From Pseudoalteromonas sp. GCY (GTDB taxonomy: Bacteria > Pseudomonadota > Gammaproteobacteria > Enterobacterales > Alteromonadaceae), in assembly GCF_016695175.1 (NCBI RefSeq), contig NZ_CP068022.1, positions 1,102,001 through 1,166,000 of the forward strand: a DNA stretch of 64,000 nucleotides, read 5' to 3'. Under the pieces are notes generated by a model. That model made no database searches. It worked only from the letters and a program-made list of their open reading frames with translations, and was not told the DNA's origin. Of the stretch, positions 41,984 to 50,359 are shown piece after piece. Numbering within the stretch: position 1 is the first letter of the stretch; each line of letters starts with the position of its first letter. A program made the translations under genes and the position numbers.

Positions 41984-44125
41984 ATGATAAAGAAGATACT
42001 AGCTGGAGCCATTGCTCTTGCGCTTGTCGGATGTGTTAATACCGAAAATGAACAATCTAATAATGCAGCATTGACGCAATCTGTGAAATATCCAATCACT
42101 AAAACAGGCACCGTGGTAGACAACTACTTTGGTACGCAAGTGGCAGATCCATATCGCTGGTTAGAAGACGATAAAAGCGCAGAAACCGCTGCGTGGGTAA
42201 AAGCGCAAAACGAGACTACTCAAGCATATTTATCGCAGATTCCATATCGTAAAGACATCGAAAAACGCCTCACCGAACTACTTGATTACGAGCGTGTTTC
42301 TCAACCTTTTAAACACGGCAACTATACCTATTTCTACAAAAATGATGGATTGCAAAACCAAAGTGTTTTATACCGCCAAAAAGAAGGTGGAGAGGCAGAA
42401 GTATTTTTAGACCCAAATACCATGAGTGAAGATGGCACAACATCGCTTGCAGGATTAAGTTTTAGTAAAGACGCCTCATTGGTGGCTTATCAAATTTCCG
42501 AAGGTGGGAGTGACTGGCGTAAAGTGATTGTCCTAAACGCCGAAACGAAAGAGCAGGTTGGTGAAACGCTAGTCGACGTGAAGTTTAGTGGTATCTCTTG
42601 GTTTGGTAATGAAGGTTTTTACTACTCAAGCTATGATAAACCTAAGGGCAGTGAACTTTCTGCAAAAACTGACCAACATAAAGTGTATTACCACAAGATT
42701 GGCACACCTCAAGATCAAGATAAGGTCATTTTTGGTGCCACTGATGCGCAAAAACACCGTTATGTTTATGGTGGTGTAACAGACGATAAAAAATACTTGG
42801 TGATCTCTGCTGCGGTATCAACATCAGGTAACAAGCTATTTATTCGTGACTTAAGCAAGCCAAATAGTGACTGGGTAACAATTTTAGATCATACCAACTC
42901 TGATACCAGCGTGATCCATAGTGAAGGCGACACATTGTTCTTAAGCACTAACTTAGATGCGCCGAACCGTCGTATCGTTAAAGTCAATGCGAAGCAGCCA
43001 CAACCAGAAAACTGGCAAGATGTGATCCCAGAAACCGATAATGTACTATCGGTTTCAACAGGTTCTGGTTACCTATTTGCGACTTACATCAAAGATGCAA
43101 TTTCATTGGTAAAACAATATGACTTCAAAGGTAAGCTGATCCGTGACATTGCGCTTCCAGGTGTAGGCACTGTGAGTGGCTTTAGCGGTGAGGAAGAAGA
43201 CAAAGTACTTTATTACTCATTCACTAACTACAACACCCCGCGATCTATCTTTGCTTTCGATGCAGAATCAGGCCGTAGCGAGTTATATAGTTCAGATAAA
43301 GTAGATTTTGATTCAGATGCTTACGTGTCTAAGCAAGTTTTTTACACCTCAAAAGATGGCACCCGCGTACCGATGATCATCACCCATAAAAAAGGGCTGA
43401 AACTGGATGGTAACAACCCGACTCTGTTGTACGGTTATGGTGGATTTAATGTCAGTCTTAAGCCTTACTTTAGCCCGACACGTGCAGCTTGGTTAGAGCT
43501 GGGTGGTGTTTATGCGGTAGCAAACTTACGTGGCGGCGGTGAGTACGGTAAAAAATGGCACAAAGCTGGTACTCAAATGCAAAAACAAAACGTCTTTGAT
43601 GACTTTATTGCTGCAGGCGAATACTTAGTATCTGAAAATTATACTTCAAGTGAAAAGCTTGCAATTAACGGCGGTTCGAACGGTGGTTTGTTAGTAGGTG
43701 CAACGATGTTGCAACGTCCAGACCTATTCAAAGTGGCTGTACCTGCGGTAGGGGTACTTGATATGCTGCGTTACCACACGTTTACTGCTGGTGCTGGCTG
43801 GGCTTACGATTACGGTACGGCGGAAGACAACAAAGAGATGTTTGAATACCTGAAAGGTTATTCACCTGTGCATAACGTAAAGGCTGGTGTAAATTATCCA
43901 GCAACCATGATCACTACAGGTGACCACGATGACCGCGTAGTACCTGCACACTCTTATAAGTTTGCAGCTGAGCTACAAAGCAAACACACAGGTCCTAATC
44001 CGACGCTTATTCGTATCGAAACCAATGCTGGACATGGCGCAGGCACACCGATAAGCAAGACGATTGAACAGTATGCCGATATTTATGGCTTTACGCTTTA
44101 CAATATGGGAATTAAGTCTCTTTAG
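41984..44125 (+). CDS. Prolyl oligopeptidase, S9 family, lipoprotein
   Basis: The 713-residue enzyme has a lipoprotein-type signal ([14 protein letters not shown], Cys17) and an N-terminal propeller. The catalytic domain carries the Ser in [11 protein letters not shown], Asp in [13 protein letters not shown] and His in NAGHGAG. The segment [21 protein letters not shown] is the standard start of the family. It cuts short peptides after proline, here probably in the periplasm. It is transcribed alone; a long hairpin follows. Confidence 0.95.
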   Translation: MIKKILAGAIALALVGCVNTENEQSNNAALTQSVKYPITKTGTVVDNYFGTQVADPYRWLEDDKSAETAAWVKAQNETTQAYLSQIPYRKDIEKRLTELLDYERVSQPFKHGNYTYFYKNDGLQNQSVLYRQKEGGEAEVFLDPNTMSEDGTTSLAGLSFSKDASLVAYQISEGGSDWRKVIVLNAETKEQVGETLVDVKFSGISWFGNEGFYYSSYDKPKGSELSAKTDQHKVYYHKIGTPQDQDKVIFGATDAQKHRYVYGGVTDDKKYLVISAAVSTSGNKLFIRDLSKPNSDWVTILDHTNSDTSVIHSEGDTLFLSTNLDAPNRRIVKVNAKQPQPENWQDVIPETDNVLSVSTGSGYLFATYIKDAISLVKQYDFKGKLIRDIALPGVGTVSGFSGEEEDKVLYYSFTNYNTPRSIFAFDAESGRSELYSSDKVDFDSDAYVSKQVFYTSKDGTRVPMIITHKKGLKLDGNNPTLLYGYGGFNVSLKPYFSPTRAAWLELGGVYAVANLRGGGEYGKKWHKAGTQMQKQNVFDDFIAAGEYLVSENYTSSEKLAINGGSNGGLLVGATMLQRPDLFKVAVPAVGVLDMLRYHTFTAGAGWAYDYGTAEDNKEMFEYLKGYSPVHNVKAGVNYPATMITTGDHDDRVVPAHSYKFAAELQSKHTGPNPTLIRIETNAGHGAGTPISKTIEQYADIYGFTLYNMGIKSL

Positions 44126-44142
44126 GCATAAGCCAAGCTTCA

Positions 44143-44174
44143 AAAGCCATCTGTACAAGCAGGTGGCTTTATTC
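44143..44174 (+). terminator. Hairpin after the prolyl oligopeptidase gene, possible terminator
   Basis: AAAGCCATCTG at 44143-44153 pairs with CAGGTGGCTTT at 44160-44170 (11 pairs, one G-T), loop TACAAG, followed by ATTCAA. The T run is weak. It sits just before the ribosome site of the rof gene. Confidence 0.55.
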
Positions 44175-44189
44175 AATAAGGACGTATCT

Positions 44190-44432
44190 ATGATCAGTTG
44201 CCAACAGTATGATTATATCGAACTGGCGTGCGTAAAACGCCTAGCGGTTACTATTGAGATGAAAGGTGGTGAAGTTGTGCTTGGCAGGTGCGAAAACACG
44301 GCCATAGTCGACAAACAGGAGTGTTTAGTTTTAGAGCGAGAAAATCAAACTGTCACTGTGGTGCTTGCAGAGATTGCCAGTATCTCTGCCGATACTGACA
44401 ATCCCTATTTTACTAGGTTAAGATTTCAGTGA
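44190..44432 (+). CDS. rof: Rho-binding antiterminator (Rof family)
   Basis: From ATG 44190, with AAGGA upstream, the protein is 80 residues; the open frame continues 42 codons upstream into the end of the previous gene, and I reject that part. The pattern CQQYDYIELACVKRLAVTIEMKGGEVVLGRC matches Rof (CDDYDNLELAC...L.LELKDGE). Rof binds Rho and prevents its loading on RNA. Its gene overlaps the convergent GNAT gene by 15 bases. Confidence 0.83.
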   Translation: MISCQQYDYIELACVKRLAVTIEMKGGEVVLGRCENTAIVDKQECLVLERENQTVTVVLAEIASISADTDNPYFTRLRFQ

Positions 44433-44879
44433 TAACGCCATAAAGACACTTAACGGGTTGTCACGATACATACCAAAGCGTTCACATCGCTCAAATCCCA
44501 AACTCTCATAAAGACTTATCGCATTGGCTTGCTTAGAGCCGGTTTCCAGCCGAATAAGTGGGATCTGCGCTTCACCCGCGTAGTGAAGCAAAATTTGCAT
44601 AATACGTTTAGAAAGCCCTTTACCTCGATAGCTAGGTTTCACGTATAGGCGTTTAATTTCACCGTATAAGGTTTTATCAAACTGCTTTACTATCGCACCG
44701 CACGCTACAATGCCCTCTTCATTTTGTAAGCCAACGGCATACACGTTAGGTTGGTTAATTTCTTCTATTGATAAAGACTGTGCACTTGCGATTGGATATA
44801 AGCTGTTCATAAGCTTATCGATTTCAGAAAACACCGCGACTACTTGTGGGTCATCTGACTTTAACTGAATTAATTGCAT
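44418..44879 (-). CDS. GNAT family N-acetyltransferase
   Basis: The 153-residue protein has the acetyl-CoA loop KPSYRGKGLSKRIMQILL and the ending LIRLETGSKQANAISLYESLGFERCERFG of common GNATs. Substrate is unknown. It converges with rof and overlaps it at the 3' end. Confidence 0.88.
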   Translation of the reverse strand: MQLIQLKSDDPQVVAVFSEIDKLMNSLYPIASAQSLSIEEINQPNVYAVGLQNEEGIVACGAIVKQFDKTLYGEIKRLYVKPSYRGKGLSKRIMQILLHYAGEAQIPLIRLETGSKQANAISLYESLGFERCERFGMYRDNPLSVFMALSLKS

Positions 44880-45158
44880 ACCTGCCTCTGAGAAGTAAGG
44901 CCAATTTGTCCTGCGCCCATAAACTGAGCAATATTATTACTATTCTGACCGACGTCAAACTATACCGAGTTAGAAATAATAAGCAAATTATCGAGGTCAG
45001 ATGATAGGCTGAATGCCTGCGGAAATTTGATAATATCGTTATAAAAATAGAGTAACAATCTGTTTTAAATAAATAAAATATAAGAACTCTGAACTGTTAC
45101 AAAGTGTAAGGTGATGGTGTGAATTAGATACTTTTAGGTAAATACGAATTTTTCATTC

Positions 45159-45341
45159 TTATTCTATCTGGCGAGCGTCATGCTTTATCGCGCCGCTCTT
45201 ATGTATTGCTACTTTGGTTTCTACAGGCTGTTTGCTCTTGCTTGGAAAGCTCAGCAAAGTCAGTAATAACAACACGCTTGTTAGCGCTACAATCAGCGGG
45301 ATAGAGGTATGCGAACTTGTGTGTGATGCTCTATGGGGCAT
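45159..45341 (-). CDS. Small single-span membrane protein, hypothetical
   Basis: From ATG 45341 the protein would be 60 residues with one hydrophobic stretch (IPLIVALTSVLLLLTLL) and a charged C-terminus. The longer frame to 45383 adds residues without support. Ribosome site is moderate (TAGG). There are no neighbours on the strand, and I do not recognise a family. Confidence 0.4.
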   Translation of the reverse strand: MPHRASHTSSHTSIPLIVALTSVLLLLTLLSFPSKSKQPVETKVAIHKSGAIKHDARQIE

Positions 45342-45566
45342 AAACAAACCTACGAAAATTAATTTGTCTTCCCTAAAAACCAATCCTTTTTAACCAATCA
45401 CTAAAATAGCACTTAGTTAAATATGATTACTTTTTATCACACCTAAACTTTTAGTGCTATATCATTTTAAAAAAACATCAAAAAGTATTAATAAAATCAT
45501 TTACCCAATGACAATACTGTTCATCCACTTTCCACCAATCCAACTGACGGACCTCAACCAAAGTTA

Positions 45567-47297
45567 TTAGCTTGCAGCTTGAAGGCTGAACTGTTTGTTC
45601 ACTAGGCTTTGGTAAAGCGAAGAGTGTTGCATCAAATACTGATGATCTCCCTGTGATTCAATCTCACCTTTGTTAATGACGATAATATTATCAGCATCCA
45701 TAACCGTACTGAGTCGATGCGCAGCGATAATTGTAGTACGACCTTTTTTTGCATTTTTCAGGGCAATTTGAATAGCGGCTTCACTTTGTGAATCAAGGCT
45801 TGCCGTTGCTTCATCCAACAGCAGCAATGCTGGGTCTTTTAATAGTGCTCGCGCCAATGCAACTCGTTGCCTTTGTCCGCCAGACAGAGTAATGCCACGC
45901 TCACCAATTTGAGTATTCAACCCATCAGGTAGTGTCGCGATGAACTCTGCTAAATCGGCCGTGGCAATGGCATGCTGTAATTGTTCATCATCTATTGTCT
46001 CATAAGCACCGTAGACCAAGTTTTCATATAAGGTGCCGCACAACAGCGGGCTCTCTTGCGCAACGTAACCAATTTGCGCTCTTAAATTGGCTCGGTCTAG
46101 CTCTTCAACATTAAGCCCAGCAATTTCAATGTAACCACGCTGCGCTTGATAAAAGCCCTGCAACAAAGCGAAGAGTGTAGACTTACCAACTCCTGATGGC
46201 CCAACAATCGCGGTCGTCTTTCCACTTAAGAATTCACAGCTCAAGCTTTTAAATACCGGTTTATCATCAGCATAACTAAAAGATAAATTGCGAACATAAA
46301 TTGACTTATCGGTCAGGCTAATCGTATGACCACTTTCATTTGGTGGTGTCGTTGCTAAGATCTCATTAATACGAACGGCCGCTCCTTTTGCTTTATTAAA
46401 CGCGGCTACCACCATGCTTAACTGCCCCATCGGCAACACAATGTTCAGTAAAAACATAATAAACGCAACAAAAGCGCCCAGAGTCATTGCACTATTGGCA
46501 ACCCTTGATGCGCCAAATCCTAGTACTAACACTATCGAAGCCATGATCACTAAATTCACCAATGCGCCCATGGTCGCTAAAAGCGTATGTTCTGACATTG
46601 CGGTTTTATAGAGTGACTTCAATTCATTATTATTCTTTTTAGCTTCTATTTTCTCTGCACCTTGCGCTCTTAGTAAGCGGATATTGGCAAACAGTTCGGT
46701 TAACCTTCCAAGCATAGAGGCTTCAGTATCTTGTAATGACTTAGAAAGATCCGTTAGCCTCACGGAAAACGGTAAGATAATCAGAAAACTAGCCGTTACT
46801 GCACCAAGCATTACAAGTGTCATTTGCCAGTCTAAAAACCATAGAATAATAAAAGAGCCAAATAATGAAACCACACCAGATATAAAAGACACAGACTGCT
46901 CGCTCACGAGATTTTCAATAATTTCAGTGTCTTTTACGATACGATTCGCGGGCTCCCCAGCCCTAGTATTATCAAAGAAGGAAACAGGCAAACGAATGAG
47001 GTGCTGAAAAAGGTCTCCGCGTAATTTAAGCTTTTGCTCATTGCCAATTTTACCCATGATATAAGTCATCAACCCTGTTAGCACAGCGGAAAATACTAAT
47101 ACCATAATTAATATGACTACCTGTTCATTTGAAAAATGACCTTTTTCTCCGAGTTCTTCCAGCAATCTTTTCGTTTGCAAAGGCACCAATAAACCTAAAA
47201 TACTAGAGATGAGCGTAAACAAAACTAGAGTTGATAGTAATAGGCGACTTGGCCGCGTGCGCCTGACTAGTTGTATTAAAGATGATGTATTGTTCAT
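45567..47297 (-). CDS. ABC exporter, fused membrane and ATPase domains (MsbA/BmrA type)
   Basis: The 576-residue half-transporter has six membrane helices in residues 1-310. The nucleotide-binding domain has Walker A GPSGVGKSTLFALL, signature LSGGQRQRVALARA, Walker B LLLLDEATASLDS and the H-loop HRLSTVMDAD. No C39 peptidase domain is present. It is divergent from a TetR regulator with a palindrome between, a standard layout for a regulated multidrug or lipid exporter. Substrate is unknown. Confidence 0.92.
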   Translation of the reverse strand: MNNTSSLIQLVRRTRPSRLLLSTLVLFTLISSILGLLVPLQTKRLLEELGEKGHFSNEQVVILIMVLVFSAVLTGLMTYIMGKIGNEQKLKLRGDLFQHLIRLPVSFFDNTRAGEPANRIVKDTEIIENLVSEQSVSFISGVVSLFGSFIILWFLDWQMTLVMLGAVTASFLIILPFSVRLTDLSKSLQDTEASMLGRLTELFANIRLLRAQGAEKIEAKKNNNELKSLYKTAMSEHTLLATMGALVNLVIMASIVLVLGFGASRVANSAMTLGAFVAFIMFLLNIVLPMGQLSMVVAAFNKAKGAAVRINEILATTPPNESGHTISLTDKSIYVRNLSFSYADDKPVFKSLSCEFLSGKTTAIVGPSGVGKSTLFALLQGFYQAQRGYIEIAGLNVEELDRANLRAQIGYVAQESPLLCGTLYENLVYGAYETIDDEQLQHAIATADLAEFIATLPDGLNTQIGERGITLSGGQRQRVALARALLKDPALLLLDEATASLDSQSEAAIQIALKNAKKGRTTIIAAHRLSTVMDADNIIVINKGEIESQGDHQYLMQHSSLYQSLVNKQFSLQAAS

Positions 47298-47331
47298 AAT
47301 TATTATGTCCCCGTTGAATAGACAACATAAT

Positions 47332-47380
47332 AATTGACCAAATTAAAAATTTAGTCAATTAAAAGCTGACCTATTGGTCA
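47332..47380. promoter_or_regulatory. Candidate TetR operators in the ABC/TetR divergent region
   Basis: TGACC-TATT-GGTCA at 47367-47380 is a perfect 5-bp inverted repeat. AATTGAC at 47332-47338 and GTCAATT at 47354-47360 form a second, wider one. They lie between the divergent ABC exporter and TetR genes and probably bind the TetR protein. Confidence 0.5.
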
Positions 47381-47422
47381 TTTTTAAATTGACTGTATAC
47401 TGCAATGTGAACAGGAGGAGCT

Positions 47423-48313
47423 ATGTCTGATAAGCGGAAATTAATACTAGCATGCGCGGAGCAGTTACTTTTAGCAGAGGGCGATAGTGCCTTTAGCATG
47501 CAAACCATCGCCAATAAAGTCGGCATTTCGAAAGGTGCTATCTACCTACACTTTAAGTCAAAAGACGAACTACTATTAGCCGTTTTTGAGCGTCAAACAG
47601 AGGATCTGCTGGATAAAATAAGAGCAATATTAGAAAGTGATAAATTGACTCCAATTGCCAAGCTAAAACAACAAATCCGCTTCCAGCACGAAGATTTACA
47701 GCAGTACCAAGCGATGTTTCAACTCTTATTGCAGGAGGAGTCACTGAGCTTTTCAAATAACTTGATCATGTTCTATCAAGAGTTTCGCTTGACGTGGCTT
47801 ACGCTACAGGAAGGTTTTTTACTTGAAAACTATGGCGAGCAAGTCCGGCCATGGAAAACCGATCTTGCGATGACACTTGATGGCATTATAGCTAACTACC
47901 TTTCGCTTCCCGTGATTGAAGGTATTGATTTCGACACTGAAAAGCTGGTTAATTGGGTAGTGTCATGCATGGACTCAATTTGTACAGCGCTACCAAATCA
48001 AGCACTGTTGCCGGTGTTAACCGATCAGGATTTCCCGTCCCAAAAAGAGATCGAAGCCAAAAAACGACAACTCCACGAACAAAAAGTCCAACAAGCTTTT
48101 TTACAGCTCCAAGAAAAATCTCAAAAGCTAAAGCTTGCACCACAAAAGCGTGAGATAGTAGACCATACAATCGCTCTGTTGGCGGCTCAACTACAATGCG
48201 AAACCCCTGATACAGTATTAATCAGGGCGCTTCTCGCAGGACTTCGAGACTACAGAGGATTAAATACTGAGCGCCAGCTACTCGCAGAAAGACTTAATGT
48301 AGAGGCGGTGTAA
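47423..48313 (+). CDS. TetR/AcrR family regulator with long C-terminal extension
   Basis: The protein is 296 residues, longer than the usual 190-230. The N-terminal HTH is clear: MQTIANKVGISKGAIYLHFKSKDELLLAVFERQ. The extra C-terminal 90 residues contain a Lys/Gln-rich helix (KRQLHEQKVQQAFLQLQEK) and a final helical part. AGGAGG lies just before ATG 47423. It most likely represses the divergent ABC exporter. Confidence 0.9.
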   Translation: MSDKRKLILACAEQLLLAEGDSAFSMQTIANKVGISKGAIYLHFKSKDELLLAVFERQTEDLLDKIRAILESDKLTPIAKLKQQIRFQHEDLQQYQAMFQLLLQEESLSFSNNLIMFYQEFRLTWLTLQEGFLLENYGEQVRPWKTDLAMTLDGIIANYLSLPVIEGIDFDTEKLVNWVVSCMDSICTALPNQALLPVLTDQDFPSQKEIEAKKRQLHEQKVQQAFLQLQEKSQKLKLAPQKREIVDHTIALLAAQLQCETPDTVLIRALLAGLRDYRGLNTERQLLAERLNVEAV

Positions 48314-48377
48314 ACAAAAAGTATCGCTTCTCTACTTGGTTCTTTCAAGCACCGTATTACTGAGGACAACTTTTATA

Positions 48378-49292
48378 CTAGTGCTCGCGGCGGTATTGCT
48401 GTGGACTAAGCCCTGTTTTTGCCTTAAACAATTTACTAAAATGCTGTGGGTACTCAAATCCCAATGAGTAGGCCACTTGGCTAATTTGTTCGTCCGTACT
48501 TAACAAACAGGTTTTTGCTCTATCAATAAGGCGCTCTTGAATGACTTGTTGTGCCGATTTACCTATTTCACGTTTTAGCATGTCGCTGAGGTAGGATGAA
48601 GACATATGAAGTGCGCTAGAGCAATAGCCAACGGTGGGAAGCCCTAGCTCTAATGTCCTTTGTTTACCAAAGTAATCATCCAATAATGTGTCAAGCCGAG
48701 CGACAATATCAGAGTTTGTATTTGTCCTCACATAAAACTGTCGATCGTAGTAACGCACACAATAATTGAGAATAAGCTCGATGTTTGCAACAAGCAGAGT
48801 TTGGGTATGCCTATCAATGCCCTGCTTGTACTCTACTTCAATTTTATCCGCCAAATCAGTCAGGTTTTTTCTTTCTTCATCTGACAAATGCAATGCTTCA
48901 TGACTATCATAAGAGAAGAAGCTGAATTGCTCTATACACTTTCCAAGTGCAGACTTTCTTATCAAGTCAGGATGAAACAAAAGTGTCCAACCTCCCGGTT
49001 CCACCTCTCTCTCAGCGGTAGAAACTGTGATACGTTGACCTGGTTTGGTAAATACCAATGTGCCTTCTTTAAAATCATATTTATTTCGGCCATAAGTTAA
49101 TTCATCGCAAAACCCTGATTTAAGGCTTATCTGAAATAAGTTAATAATATAGCTTTGATTTATATAAGGAATATTTTTGGTAAGTAATACGTCATCGACT
49201 CGGATCACCGACACCAAAGGATGGCGAGGCGGGTCGAGATCAAACATCTTGTGCACTGCTGCTATATCATTAATTACAATCGCTTTTGTCAT
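48378..49292 (-). CDS. AraC-family transcriptional regulator
   Basis: From ATG 49292 the protein is 304 residues; GTG 49331 is a weaker alternative. The C-terminal 100 residues carry two HTHs (LPTVGYCSSALHMSSSYLSDMLKREIG and ISQVAYSLGFEYPQHFSKLFKAKTGLSPQQYRR). The N-terminal cupin-like part has VFTKPGQRITVS. It is 73 bases downstream of an SDR gene on the same strand, and may regulate it; such AraC-SDR pairs are common. Confidence 0.9.
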   Translation of the reverse strand: MTKAIVINDIAAVHKMFDLDPPRHPLVSVIRVDDVLLTKNIPYINQSYIINLFQISLKSGFCDELTYGRNKYDFKEGTLVFTKPGQRITVSTAEREVEPGGWTLLFHPDLIRKSALGKCIEQFSFFSYDSHEALHLSDEERKNLTDLADKIEVEYKQGIDRHTQTLLVANIELILNYCVRYYDRQFYVRTNTNSDIVARLDTLLDDYFGKQRTLELGLPTVGYCSSALHMSSSYLSDMLKREIGKSAQQVIQERLIDRAKTCLLSTDEQISQVAYSLGFEYPQHFSKLFKAKTGLSPQQYRREH

Positions 49293-49365
49293 ATCGTACT
49301 CTGCAAATCCCGCAGCTTTATTCAGTGCCACGGGACTCTATCATCTTGTAAATTTAATACGTTGC

Positions 49366-50196
49366 TTACTTAACCATCTCCAGAATCAATTTATCGAAGT
49401 ATTTATCCGATAGCCACCTTCGTAAAAAAAGTAACAGCAACGCATATTTTCCGGCCGCGTAGCGTGTCTTTGGAGCCTCGCTATTCACCGCAACCGCTAT
49501 GGTATCTGCGATGATCTCTGGTCGGGTATTTTTAGTGTCTTTATACACCTGCGATGTCGCTTCTACCATGTTTTTAGCCATTGCTTGATATGGACCATTA
49601 CCGGAGCGAAGTAGCATAGGTGCCATCATGACGTTGCTAAATTCAGTCTCAATCGCGCCAGGTTCAATGATAGATACTTTTAACCCTAAGTGTTGTGTCT
49701 CTACTCTTAAACAGTCACTCCACCCTTCAAGAGCGTGCTTTGTAGCGTGATACCAAGCACCCAAGGGTGTATACACTTTGCCTGCTACAGAGGAGACATT
49801 AATAATGTGCCCCTGGCCTCGCTCGCGCATGATTGGCAGTACTTTTTGAGTCATAAACGTTGTAGCAAAAAAATTCACTTCAAATTGTTTTCTGACATCT
49901 TCTTGGCTGGTTTCTTCCACCGCACCATAAACAGAAAACCCAGCGTTGTTTATCAACACATCCACATAGCCATGGCGTGTATAAATTGTCTGTAGTGCAG
50001 CATCAACTTCATCTTCGTTGGTAATATCCACTTTGAGGGCAACACCACCAGCTTGCACTAGCTCGGCCATGTTTTCCATCCTACGTGCAGCTCCATATAC
50101 TATATGACCTTGAGAAAGTAACTTAAGCGCAGTGGCTTTACCTATGCCAGAGGATGCTCCCGTGACCAAAATCACCTTTGCATTATAAATCTTCAT
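49366..50196 (-). CDS. SDR family oxidoreductase
   Basis: The 276-residue short-chain dehydrogenase has the cofactor motif VTGASSGIGKATAL, NNAGFS, the catalytic Ser in VSSVAG, and YHATKH with the Tyr and Lys of the active site. The ARRMEN segment after the second strand favours NADP. Substrate is unknown. It is transcribed with the AraC gene downstream and is divergent from the hybrid kinase. Confidence 0.92.
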   Translation of the reverse strand: MKIYNAKVILVTGASSGIGKATALKLLSQGHIVYGAARRMENMAELVQAGGVALKVDITNEDEVDAALQTIYTRHGYVDVLINNAGFSVYGAVEETSQEDVRKQFEVNFFATTFMTQKVLPIMRERGQGHIINVSSVAGKVYTPLGAWYHATKHALEGWSDCLRVETQHLGLKVSIIEPGAIETEFSNVMMAPMLLRSGNGPYQAMAKNMVEATSQVYKDTKNTRPEIIADTIAVAVNSEAPKTRYAAGKYALLLLFLRRWLSDKYFDKLILEMVK

Positions 50197-50359
50197 CTTA
50201 CCTTATCCACATTGTTGACTTAGCTTCACTATATCTGGGCTTACCAAATCGAACGTATACATATCCCTGTAAGACGTACACATATTTTTAAACATCACTA
50301 GATTGACCATAAATCCAGCAAGTTAATCATGAACTGCTATATTGTTTTATGAGGATATT

